A stretch of 64,000 bases of DNA, taken from Afipia sp. (GTDB lineage: Bacteria > Pseudomonadota > Alphaproteobacteria > Rhizobiales > Xanthobacteraceae). Positions 16,569 through 24,896 of this stretch are shown here, piece by piece (the stretch's first letter is position 1; each line of letters begins with the position of its first letter). The position numbers and the translations under genes were made by a program. The notes beneath the pieces were generated by a model, which saw only the letters and a program-made list of their open reading frames with translations, was not told the origin of the DNA and searched no databases. Where the stretch lies: contig JAFKES010000069.1 in NCBI GenBank assembly GCA_017308495.1, forward strand, positions 1-64,000, given 5' to 3'.

Positions 16569-17183
16569 ATGTCCTGGCATCCGTCCTCCAAGACCATCGG
16601 CGCGTTGTATGAGCGCCATGCGGCGGCTTTTGACAGCGACCGGGGCAACCGGCTTGTGGAGCGCAAGTGGCTCGACAGGTTCGGCGCGGTGATGACGCCG
16701 GGCGCCGCCGTGCTCGATCTTGGCTGCGGTTCCGGCCAGCCCGTGGCGCGCCACCTGATCGAAACCGGGCATTCCGTCACGGGCGTCGATTCCTCGCCGA
16801 CGCTGATCGATCGATGTCGCCTGCGCTTTGCAGGCCAGGACTGGATCGTGGGCGATATGCGCGACCTTCATCTTGGCCGCCGGTTCGGGGGCATCATCGC
16901 CTGGAACAGCTTTTTCCACCTGACGCCGGACGATCAGCGCGCGATGTGGCCGATCTTCCGCGACCACGCCGCGCCGGGCGCGGCGCTGATGTTCACCAGC
17001 GGACCTGCCGCCGGCGAAGCGATCGGCGCATACCGGGGCGAGACGCTCTATCACGCCAGCCTCGATCCGGCGGATTACCGGGCTCTCGCCGCTGCGCACG
17101 GCTTCGACGTCGTGAGATATGTGCCCGAGGATCAGGAGTGCGGCGGCCTGACGGTGTGGCTCATGCGGCAGCGCCCCGGCTGA
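16569..17183 (+). CDS. Class I SAM-dependent methyltransferase
   Basis: 204 residues with the canonical motif I VLDLGCGSGQPVARHL (about residues 44-59), the acidic motif II VTGVDSS and a post-I segment GDMRDL, that is, a Rossmann-fold methyltransferase of the Methyltransf_11/25 type. The substrate is unknown. The ATG starts 13 bases after the acetyltransferase stop, suggesting a two-gene transcript. It converges with purF, with 30 bases between the stops. Confidence 0.85.
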   Translation: MSWHPSSKTIGALYERHAAAFDSDRGNRLVERKWLDRFGAVMTPGAAVLDLGCGSGQPVARHLIETGHSVTGVDSSPTLIDRCRLRFAGQDWIVGDMRDLHLGRRFGGIIAWNSFFHLTPDDQRAMWPIFRDHAAPGAALMFTSGPAAGEAIGAYRGETLYHASLDPADYRALAAAHGFDVVRYVPEDQECGGLTVWLMRQRPG

Positions 17184-17213
17184 CGCCGACGCGCGCTGCA
17201 AAACCGTGGCGCG

Positions 17214-18755
17214 TCAGCTTGCCTCGGCCAGCAGCGACAGCTGGCGCGGCTGCGACTGGATTTCGCTGTGGTCGGTGAGGTTGGTCGGATAGGCGCCGGT
17301 GAAGCAGTGATCCGAGAACTTCGGATTGACGGGATCGCGGCCGTTGTAGCCCATGGCGCGGTACATGCCGTCGATGGACAGGAAGGCCAGCGAATCCGCG
17401 CCGATGATGTCACGCATCTGTTCGATGGTGTGGGTGGCGGCGAGCAGCCCGCCGCGGTCGGGCAGGTCGATGCCGTAATAATCCGGATGGACGATCGGCG
17501 GCGAGGCGAGGCGGAAATGCACCTCGCGCGCGCCGGCGTCCCGCATCATGCGCACGATCTTCTTCGAAGTGGTGCCGCGCACCAGCGAGTCGTCGATCAG
17601 GATGATACGCTTGCCTTCGATCGCGGCGCGGTTGGGGGCGTGCTTCATGCGCACGCCGAGTTCGCGCACGCTCTGCGACGGCTGGATGAAGGTGCGGCCG
17701 ACATAGTGATTGCGGATGATTCCGAGTTCGAACGGCACGCCGGAATGCTGGCTGTAGCCGATCGCGGCGGGCACGCCGGAATCCGGCACCGGGACGACGA
17801 CGTCGACATCCGCGTGGCTCTCGCGGGCGAGCTGCGCGCCGAAATTCTTGCGCACCTCGTAGACCGAGCGGCCGCCGACCATGGAATCCGGCCGGGCGAA
17901 ATAGATGTATTCGAAGATGCACGGGCGCGGCGGCATCGGCGGGAAGGGCTTGTGAATCTCCGCGCCCTTGTCGTCGAACACGATGACTTCGCCGGGCTCG
18001 ATGTCGCGCACGTATTTGGCGCCGATGATATCGAGGGCGCAGGTCTCCGAGGCGAGGATCGGGCAGCCGTCGAGCTCGCCGAGTACCAGCGGGCGGATGC
18101 CGAGCGGGTCGCGCGCGCCGATCAGCTTTTTGTTGGTGAGCGACACCAGCGCGTAGGCACCCTCGATGGCGCGCAGCGCCTCGATGTAACGCTCGATGAA
18201 GCGGCCGCGCTTCGATTGCGCGACGAGATGCAGGATCACCTCGGTGTCGGTGGTGGACTGCATCACCGTGCCGTGGCGGACCAGCTCGCGGCGCAGCGTC
18301 AGGCCGTTGGTGAGGTTGCCGTTGTGGGCGACGGCGAAGCCGCCGGCGTTCAGCTCGGCGAACAGCGGCTGGACGTTGCGCAGGATGGTGCCGCCAGTGG
18401 TGGAATAGCGGACGTGGCCGACGGCGGTGGCGCCGGGCAGGCGGGCGATCACCTCGGCGCGGGAGAATGTGTCGCCGACGAGGCCGAGGCGGCGCTCGGA
18501 ATGAAAGCGGTGGCCGTCGAAGGAGACGATGCCGGCGGCTTCCTGTCCGCGATGCTGCAGGGCGTGGAGCCCGAGCGCGGTGATGGCGGCGGCCTCGGGG
18601 TGGCCGAAAATGCCGAACACGCCGCACTCCTCGCGCAGCGTGTCGCCGTTGAGATCTTTATCGAGGTCTGTGTCCAAGTCCCGGTCGGGATGATGGTCGG
18701 GGTTGTCGGAGGGGGTGAAGCTCGAATCGCCAGAGGAGTGTTTCATGTGATCCAC
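17214..18755 (-). CDS. purF: Amidophosphoribosyltransferase
   Basis: 513 residues from a GTG start, or 510 from the ATG three codons later. Cys44 in EECGVFGIFGH is the N-terminal nucleophile of the glutaminase domain after processing; the phosphoribosyl-binding motif IILIDDSLVRGTTS confirms the transferase half. It makes phosphoribosylamine from PRPP and glutamine, the committed step of purine synthesis. The propeptide is unusually long (43 residues) and Asp-rich with DLDTDLDKDLNGD; B. subtilis has 11. It lies 35 bases after cvpA, the ancient cvpA-purF pairing. Confidence 0.95.
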   Translation of the reverse strand: MDHMKHSSGDSSFTPSDNPDHHPDRDLDTDLDKDLNGDTLREECGVFGIFGHPEAAAITALGLHALQHRGQEAAGIVSFDGHRFHSERRLGLVGDTFSRAEVIARLPGATAVGHVRYSTTGGTILRNVQPLFAELNAGGFAVAHNGNLTNGLTLRRELVRHGTVMQSTTDTEVILHLVAQSKRGRFIERYIEALRAIEGAYALVSLTNKKLIGARDPLGIRPLVLGELDGCPILASETCALDIIGAKYVRDIEPGEVIVFDDKGAEIHKPFPPMPPRPCIFEYIYFARPDSMVGGRSVYEVRKNFGAQLARESHADVDVVVPVPDSGVPAAIGYSQHSGVPFELGIIRNHYVGRTFIQPSQSVRELGVRMKHAPNRAAIEGKRIILIDDSLVRGTTSKKIVRMMRDAGAREVHFRLASPPIVHPDYYGIDLPDRGGLLAATHTIEQMRDIIGADSLAFLSIDGMYRAMGYNGRDPVNPKFSDHCFTGAYPTNLTDHSEIQSQPRQLSLLAEAS

Positions 18756-18790
18756 CGCACCCTTGTGTGAAGCAGCGCCAGGCCGGAGCC

Positions 18791-19438
18791 CTAGCGTCCC
18801 GCCGGTTTGCCTTCGATCAACTGTTTCAGCCCGTCACGGGCCGATTTGCCGTACCCGCCGTCGTTTCCAACCGCTCCCGTCGCGCGCGGTTCGGGGGCAG
18901 CGTCGGTCTGCTGCTCCTCGTCGCCCTTTTTCTTGAACTTCTTCAAGATGGTGTTCTCGGGATCATCCGGCAAGAGCGCCATCAGCCAGTCACCGGTTCC
19001 CTGCAGCATCACCCGCGACTTGGCGTTGCGGACCCAGTCCGGCTGCTGCTTGTCCGGCACCAGCCAGACGAAGAACAGGAACGCCACCACCATGATGAGC
19101 AGGCCGCGCGCCAGCCCGAACAGGAAGCCGAGGGTGCGGTCGAGCGCGCCGATCCGCGAATCCAGGATCATGTCCGAGATGCGCACGGTGATGATCGACA
19201 CCACGATCAGGGTGAGGATGAACACGCCCGCCACGACCGCGACGGCGGCCACGGTGTCGTTGTTGAAATAGGTTTTCGCGGTGGGGAGCAGCTTCTGGTA
19301 GGCGTAGAGCGTGGTCAGCGCCGCCGCGCCCCAGGCGGCGATCGACAGGACTTCGCGCATGAAGCCGCGGATCATCGCCAGCAGGCCCGACAACAGCATC
19401 ACGGCAAGAACGATAATGTCGAGAAGCGTGATCGGCAT
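18791..19438 (-). CDS. cvpA: CvpA family membrane protein
   Basis: 215 residues. The N-terminal about 165 residues contain four membrane helices and the family-typical start ITLLDIIVLAVMLLSGLLAMIRGFMREVLS; the last 50 residues are a polar, disordered-looking tail. CvpA proteins are inner-membrane proteins linked to colicin V production and envelope stress; the molecular function is unclear. The position directly upstream of purF is conserved across many proteobacteria. Confidence 0.92.
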   Translation of the reverse strand: MPITLLDIIVLAVMLLSGLLAMIRGFMREVLSIAAWGAAALTTLYAYQKLLPTAKTYFNNDTVAAVAVVAGVFILTLIVVSIITVRISDMILDSRIGALDRTLGFLFGLARGLLIMVVAFLFFVWLVPDKQQPDWVRNAKSRVMLQGTGDWLMALLPDDPENTILKKFKKKGDEEQQTDAAPEPRATGAVGNDGGYGKSARDGLKQLIEGKPAGR

Positions 19439-19601
19439 CGGTCAGTCTGGTCCGCTTTCTGTGTCAGGGCTGCGAATCGGATCGCATCCTGTCCGGCGAG
19501 TTGACGGTGATATCGCACGTCCGGCAAGAGCCGGGAACCGGCAAAACCGGGACGCTGCCGTCAGGGGAACGCCATTCCCGCCGGTTCGTCGTCGGCGTTA
19601 A

Positions 19602-21128
19602 TCAAACGTTACCCGGTTCCGTGCCGCGAAGTCCGGCCCGGGCGCGGCCTGTATAGCGCCCGGTCATGGTTTCGTCACCCGCGCTCTCACCATCCTCGCG
19701 GCCAAAACGATCCGGAGCGGCGGTTTTCCCCGGCGCTGTGGCTTTGCTGCCCCGCGCGGCGATCTCCGCCACCAGCGTCATCAGCGATCCCACGTGGTTC
19801 AGCGCAAGTCCGCCATCGCCGCCAGCGTCGCCGCGCGCGGTCTCGGGCAGCACCGCGCGGCCGAAACCGAGCTTGGCGGCTTCCTTGAGCCGGGCCGAGG
19901 TCTGAGCCACCGGCCGCACCGCGCCGGACAGCGAGACCTCGCCGAAATAGACCGCGTCCACCGGCAGCGGCGCGTTGGCCAGCGACGACACCAGCGCCGC
20001 CGCCGCGGCGAGATCGGCGGCGGGCTCGTTGATACGCAGGCCACCGGCGACGTTGAAATAGACGTCGTAGCCGGACATCTTGACCCCGCAATGGGCCTCC
20101 AGCACCGCCAGCACCATCGACAGCCGGCTCGAATCCCAACCGACCACCGCACGGCGTGGCGTGCCGAGGGTGGTGGGCGCCACCAGCGCCTGCAGTTCCA
20201 CCAGCACGGGGCGGGTGCCCTCGATGCCGGCGAACACCGCGGTGCCGGGACTGCCGAGGTCGCGCTCGGACAGGAATAGTTCGGACGGGTTGGAGACCTC
20301 GCGCAGGCCGAGACCGGTCATCTCGAACACGCCGATCTCGTCGGTGGGGCCGAAGCGGTTCTTCACCGCGCGCAGCACCCGGAACTGCTGCGAGCCTTCG
20401 CCCTCGAAGCTCAGCACCGCGTCCACCATGTGCTCGACCACGCGCGGCCCCGCGATCTGGCCGTCCTTGGTGACGTGGCCGACCAGGATCAGCGCGGTGC
20501 CGGACTTCTTGGCGAAGCGGATCAGCGCCTGCGCCGAGGCTCGCACCTGCGTCACCGTGCCGGGGGCGGAGTCCACCGTGTCGGTCCACATGGTCTGGAT
20601 CGAGTCGATCACCACGAGGCGCGGCGGCTTGCCTTCCGAGAGGGTTGCGATGATGTCTTCCACCGAGGTCTCAGCCGCGAGCTGCACCGCCGCGTCGGCG
20701 AGGCCGAGCCGGGCGGCGCGCAGCCGCACCTGGCCGACGGCTTCCTCGCCGGAGATGTAAACTGCGCGGTGGCCGGCCTTGGCCAGTAGACTGGTGGCCT
20801 GGGTGAGCAGGGTCGATTTGCCGATGCCGGGATCGCCCGCCATCAGCAGCACCGAGCCGCGCACGAAGCCGCCGCCGGTGACGCGGTCGAATTCCGCCAT
20901 GCCGGAGGCGAGGCGCGGCGGTTCAGGACTCGCGCCGGTCAGGGTCTCGAGGGCGAACAGCCGGCCCCGGCGCTTGGCGCGCAGATTGGCCGGCACCGAG
21001 TTGGCGCCCGAGGGGTCTTCCTCCGACAGCGAGTTCCATTCGCCGCAGGATTCGCACTTGCCCTGCCATTTGTTGTAGGCGGCCCCGCAGTTCTGGCAGA
21101 CGAAGGACACAAGAGCGGGGCGGGCCAT
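19602..21128 (-). CDS. radA: DNA repair protein RadA (Sms)
   Basis: 508 residues. It has the N-terminal zinc finger C11-x2-C14 ... C25-x2-C28, a RecA-like ATPase with Walker A GDPGIGKST (98-106), the RadA-specific KNRFG motif and a C-terminal Lon-protease-like domain. The C-terminal about 40 residues are a less conserved extension. RadA is a branch-migration helicase in homologous recombination. Its upstream region carries a perfect GTTC-N7-GTTC LexA box overlapping the likely promoter. It leads into cvpA after 163 bases. Confidence 0.95.
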   Translation of the reverse strand: MARPALVSFVCQNCGAAYNKWQGKCESCGEWNSLSEEDPSGANSVPANLRAKRRGRLFALETLTGASPEPPRLASGMAEFDRVTGGGFVRGSVLLMAGDPGIGKSTLLTQATSLLAKAGHRAVYISGEEAVGQVRLRAARLGLADAAVQLAAETSVEDIIATLSEGKPPRLVVIDSIQTMWTDTVDSAPGTVTQVRASAQALIRFAKKSGTALILVGHVTKDGQIAGPRVVEHMVDAVLSFEGEGSQQFRVLRAVKNRFGPTDEIGVFEMTGLGLREVSNPSELFLSERDLGSPGTAVFAGIEGTRPVLVELQALVAPTTLGTPRRAVVGWDSSRLSMVLAVLEAHCGVKMSGYDVYFNVAGGLRINEPAADLAAAAALVSSLANAPLPVDAVYFGEVSLSGAVRPVAQTSARLKEAAKLGFGRAVLPETARGDAGGDGGLALNHVGSLMTLVAEIAARGSKATAPGKTAAPDRFGREDGESAGDETMTGRYTGRARAGLRGTEPGNV

Positions 21129-21163
21129 CGGCGGGGCGTCCTCGGCGGAAACGGGAATCGAAT

Positions 21164-21200
21164 GTTCTTATTTTGTTCCTTATTTCCGACAAAAAGTCAA
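21164..21200 (-). promoter_or_regulatory. LexA (SOS) box overlapping the putative radA promoter
   Basis: GTTC (21164-21167), seven bases, GTTC (21175-21178): an exact copy of the alphaproteobacterial LexA recognition sequence GTTC-N7-GTTC. On the minus strand a TTGACT -35-like hexamer (21200-21195) lies about 17 bases upstream of AACAAA, which overlaps the box. The box is 36-50 bases from the radA start codon, a typical repressor position. Confidence 0.7.
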
Positions 21201-21234
21201 CCACCTCCGCCGCAGCGGGCCGCGCGGTCCCACC

Positions 21235-22002
21235 TCAGCGCGCGTCGATGATCAGCTCGGTGCGCACGCGGCGGACATCGACCTCGAATTCCATGCCGAT
21301 CACCGGAGGCCACGCCGGATACCAGGAGAGGCCGAGCTGGCTCACGCCGTAGTCGGCCAGCACGCCTTCGAGGATCGGTCGGAGGTCGTGGACGGTGTAG
21401 ATCTGTCCCGTGGTGACGGCGGCCCAGTCGCATCCGAGCGCCGCGACGCGCTGGCGCATAGCCTCCATCACGAAACGCGCTTTGGTCTCGAGGCCCTTCA
21501 GCGACACGTCGCGGCCGCCGACGATGCGCTCGCTCGCCGGGCCTTCGCGCACCTCCGGCTTGCCGGAGATGACAAAGTCTCCGGTCGCGCCGGGCTTGAG
21601 CACGGATTCGGGCACGGTGTAGGTGAAGGCGAAGAACATCGTCTCGGCGGGCACTTCGGTGATCGGCGCGAGGTTGCTGCGCGCCAGCGGATTGGCGTCG
21701 CCGTCGTTGCAGCCCCATCGATGCAGCGTCCGGAGGTAGTCGGCGTTGAAGGCCTGGAATTCGTCCATGGTCATGGCGCGCGGCGAGCGCAGTTCGCACG
21801 CCGCGAGCGCGGCGACGGGCCGGCCCTCGCGTTCGAGATGCGCCTTGATGAAGGTGAAGCCCGTGGCCATCGGCACCGGGCGCGCAAAGCGCACGCGGCG
21901 AAGCGCGAATCCCGGCATCGCGGCGACGCCGGCGGAAAACGGTCCGCCGGGTACGTGGAGATAGCGGTAGTCGCCCGGTCCGAATTCGCGCATGTCGGAC
22001 AT
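21235..22002 (-). CDS. RidA-like protein, CnbZ (2-aminomuconate deaminase) type
   Basis: 255 residues, about twice a single RidA domain. Segments such as FNADYLRTLHRWG, NPLARSNLAP, FAFTYTVPE and the C-terminal WAAVTTGQIYTVHDL resemble proteins annotated as 2-amino-5-chloromuconate deaminase CnbZ, which are related to the YjgF/YER057c/UK114 (RidA) fold; I make this match from memory of the family. No catabolic genes are nearby, so an aminomuconate substrate is unlikely to be proved by context; enamine/imine hydrolysis is the general family activity. It starts 17 bases after the alr stop with GGGAG before the ATG, so it is probably co-transcribed with alr. Confidence 0.6.
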   Translation of the reverse strand: MSDMREFGPGDYRYLHVPGGPFSAGVAAMPGFALRRVRFARPVPMATGFTFIKAHLEREGRPVAALAACELRSPRAMTMDEFQAFNADYLRTLHRWGCNDGDANPLARSNLAPITEVPAETMFFAFTYTVPESVLKPGATGDFVISGKPEVREGPASERIVGGRDVSLKGLETKARFVMEAMRQRVAALGCDWAAVTTGQIYTVHDLRPILEGVLADYGVSQLGLSWYPAWPPVIGMEFEVDVRRVRTELIIDAR

Positions 22003-22019
22003 CGTCTGCTCCCTGCGGG

Positions 22020-23171
22020 TCAGGCACCGCCCTTGTAGACGCGCACATAGCGCGGGCCGAGGCTGCTCAGCACTTCGTATCCGATGGTGCCGAAATGCAT
22101 CGCCAGTTCATCGACGCCGATGCCGCCGCCCAGCAGCGTCACCATGCTGCCGCGGCGCAGGGCGTGCGGTGGAACGTCGGTGACGTCGACGGCTATCAGG
22201 TCCATCGAGATGCGACCGGCGACCGGGCAGCGCTGGCCCGCCACCATCACCTCGGCGGTGCGTGCGCCATCGACGCCGCCGGCGGCGCGGAAATAGCCGT
22301 CGGCATAGCCCGCCGCCACGATGGCGATGCGCGCCGGCCGCCGCGCGGTCCATGTTCCGCCATAGCCGACGGTGTCGCCGCGCCCGACATTGCGGATCTG
22401 CACCACGCGCGCCTTGAGTTCGACCACGGGCTGCACCGGCGTGTCGGCCTCCGGTGTCGGGTTGACGCCGTAGAGCGCCGCGCCCGGCCGCACCAGATCG
22501 AAATGGAATTGCGGGCCGAGAAAGATTCCGGACGAATTGGCGAGCGAGGCGGGGATGCCCGCATAGAGCGAGGCGATCTCGCGGAACGCCGCTACCTGCC
22601 GCGCATTGGTGGAAGCGCCGAGCAGTTCGGCGCTGACGAGATGGCTCATCACCAGCGCGATACCGTGATTGGCGTTGCGCAGCCGCGGCAGCAGCGCCTG
22701 TGCCTCGCTCACCGGAAAGCCGAGCCGGTTCATGCCGGTGTCGATATGGATCGCGGCCAGACCCTGCCACCCGCTGTCGCGGCGGAACGCATCCCATTCG
22801 GCGAGTTCGATGGCGTCGCCGATCACCGGGCGGCAATCGATCGCGGCGAACAGCTTGCCCGAGCCGGAGAAAAATCCGTCGAGCACGTAGATCGCGGCGT
22901 TGGGCGCGGCCTCGCGCGCCGCGCGCGCCTCGTCCAGCGTGGCGACGAAGAACGTCTTGCATCCGGCTCTGGCGAGGGCGCCGGTCACCGGTCCGAGGCC
23001 GCAGCCATAGGCGTCGGCCTTGACCACGGCGGCGCATTCGGCCGGCACCGCCTTGCCTTCGAGCATGCGCCAGTTGGCGACGATGGCGTCGAGATCGACG
23101 GTGAGGATGCCGGTCGCGCCCGCATGCGCGGTGTCGTCGGCCCGTGCGGCGGTGGCGCTGTCGGCTGTCAT
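22020..23171 (-). CDS. alr: Alanine racemase
   Basis: 383 residues. The PLP lysine lies in AVVKADAYGCGL near residue 50, and the second catalytic residue is the Tyr of VGYGGTW in the C-terminal half. The enzyme makes D-alanine for peptidoglycan in the cytoplasm. The ATG at 23171 opens MTADSATAARADDTAHAG, after which the conserved LTVDLDAIVANWR begins; upstream in-frame codons overlap the dnaB stop and lack similarity. The dnaB-alr-radA order is characteristic of Hyphomicrobiales, here with a RidA-like gene inserted after alr. Confidence 0.94.
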   Translation of the reverse strand: MTADSATAARADDTAHAGATGILTVDLDAIVANWRMLEGKAVPAECAAVVKADAYGCGLGPVTGALARAGCKTFFVATLDEARAAREAAPNAAIYVLDGFFSGSGKLFAAIDCRPVIGDAIELAEWDAFRRDSGWQGLAAIHIDTGMNRLGFPVSEAQALLPRLRNANHGIALVMSHLVSAELLGASTNARQVAAFREIASLYAGIPASLANSSGIFLGPQFHFDLVRPGAALYGVNPTPEADTPVQPVVELKARVVQIRNVGRGDTVGYGGTWTARRPARIAIVAAGYADGYFRAAGGVDGARTAEVMVAGQRCPVAGRISMDLIAVDVTDVPPHALRRGSMVTLLGGGIGVDELAMHFGTIGYEVLSSLGPRYVRVYKGGA

Positions 23172-23211
23172 GTTCGTCCTGTCGGCTTTTGCCGGAAACT
23201 GGCGGAATAGC

Positions 23212-24711
23212 TCAGCCGAACCGTTCCGGCAACTGACCCTCCATGGACAGGTCGCCGAACCGGGTGACGCTGGCATCGAACTGCAGATTGATGGTGCCGG
23301 TGGGGCCGTGGCGCTGCTTGCCGATGATGACCTCGGCCTTGCCGTGCACGGCCGACATGTCGAGCTGCCACTTCTCGTGCTCGGGCGTGCCGGGGCGCGG
23401 CTCCTTGCTCTGGAGGTAGTATTCCTCGCGGTAGACGAACAGCACCACGTCGGCGTCCTGCTCGATCGAGCCGGATTCGCGCAGGTCCGACAGTTGCGGG
23501 CGCTTGTCGTCGCGGCTTTCGACCTGACGCGACAGCTGCGACAGCGCGATGATGGGGACGTTCAGTTCCTTCGCCAGCGCCTTGAGGCCGGTGGTGATCT
23601 CGGTGATTTCCTGCACGCGGTTGTCGGAACGGCGGCCCGATCCGGTCAGGAGCTGGATGTAGTCGATGATCAGCAGGTCGAGGCCCTTCTGCCGCTTCAG
23701 GCGCCGCGCGCGGGCGGTGAGCTGGGAGATCGACAGGCCGCCGCCGTCATCGACATAGAACGGCAGGTTCTGCATCTCGATGGCGTGGTCGCGGATCTTG
23801 TCGAAGTCCTGCTCGCTGATGCCGCCGCGGCGGATCGAACTCGACGAGATGCCGGTGCGCTCCGACAGGATGCGGGTGGCGAGCTGCTCCGACGACATTT
23901 CCAGCGAGAAGAATCCGACGATGCCGCCGCTGACCGATTTCATCTGGCCGTCGGCCTGAACCTCGCCGTGCCAGTTGCGCGCGACATTGTAGGCGATGTT
24001 GGTGGCGAGCGCCGTCTTGCCCATGGCCGGGCGGCCGGCGAGGATGATGAGGTCGGACGATTGCAGGCCGCCCATCTTGGTGTCCATGTCGCGCAGGCCG
24101 GAGGCGAGGCCGGACAGATTGCCATCGCGGCTGTAGGCGTTGGCGGCCATGTCCACGGCGATGGTCAGCGCCTGCGAGAACTTCTGGAAGCCGCCGTCGT
24201 AGCGCCCGGACTCGGCGAGATCGTAGAGCTTCTTTTCGGCGTCCTCGATCTGCGCGCGCGGCGCGAAATCCACCGGGGCGTCGTAGGCGACGTTGACCAT
24301 GTCCTCGCCGACGCGAATGAGGTCGCGGCGGATCGACAGATCGTAGACGGTGCGACCGTAATCCTGGGCGTTGATGATGGTGGTGGCTTCGGCGGCGAGG
24401 CGCGCAAGGTATTGCGCGACCGTCATGCCGCCGAGATCGGTGTCGGCTGGAACGAAGGTCTTCAGCGTCACCGGGGTCGCGGTCTTGCCGGCGCGGATCA
24501 GGCTCGCGGCGGTCTCATAGATCAGTTGATGGATCGGCTCGAAGAAATGCTTCGGCTCGAGAAAGTCGGAGACGCGGTAAAAGGCGTCGTTGTTAACCAG
24601 AATGGCGCCGAGCAGGCCCTGTTCGGCTTCGATGTTATGGGGCGCGGTGCGGTACGCAGGCGCGCCGGCGTCCGGCGCGAGCTTGATAATGTTCGAATCG
24701 GTAATGGCCAT
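23212..24711 (-). CDS. dnaB: Replicative DNA helicase DnaB
   Basis: 499 residues: an N-terminal helical domain beginning NIEAEQGLLGAILVNN, a linker, and a RecA-type motor with Walker A GRPAMGKTA and the DnaB motifs IDYIQLL and ALSQLSR. It forms the hexameric helicase of the replication fork. The ATG giving MAITDSNIIKLAP is preferred; an upstream ATG adds 17 residues without family support. The insertion WHGEVQADGQMKSVSGG just after Walker A is in a variable loop. alr follows after 40 bases. Confidence 0.95.
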   Translation of the reverse strand: MAITDSNIIKLAPDAGAPAYRTAPHNIEAEQGLLGAILVNNDAFYRVSDFLEPKHFFEPIHQLIYETAASLIRAGKTATPVTLKTFVPADTDLGGMTVAQYLARLAAEATTIINAQDYGRTVYDLSIRRDLIRVGEDMVNVAYDAPVDFAPRAQIEDAEKKLYDLAESGRYDGGFQKFSQALTIAVDMAANAYSRDGNLSGLASGLRDMDTKMGGLQSSDLIILAGRPAMGKTALATNIAYNVARNWHGEVQADGQMKSVSGGIVGFFSLEMSSEQLATRILSERTGISSSSIRRGGISEQDFDKIRDHAIEMQNLPFYVDDGGGLSISQLTARARRLKRQKGLDLLIIDYIQLLTGSGRRSDNRVQEITEITTGLKALAKELNVPIIALSQLSRQVESRDDKRPQLSDLRESGSIEQDADVVLFVYREEYYLQSKEPRPGTPEHEKWQLDMSAVHGKAEVIIGKQRHGPTGTINLQFDASVTRFGDLSMEGQLPERFG

Positions 24712-24896
24712 GGCGCGAAAGTATGCTTCCAATTCGGCGAATGCGGGGCGCGTATCTGGCACCCCGATCAGCGCCGGAGAAAGTACGCTTTCGCCTTATG
24801 CACGATTCCCACAAGGTGCTCCGGGCGGAAAAAGAAACCCGGTCCGCGCGGTTTGTGCTTGACCGTGACATGGCGTTGATCGTGGGCGCGCGGCGC

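Noticed and set aside
19596..19613. TTAA-N7-TTAC near the end of radA as a CtrA site
   Set aside because: One mismatch and located at the radA stop codon, far from the cvpA start; no regulatory position.
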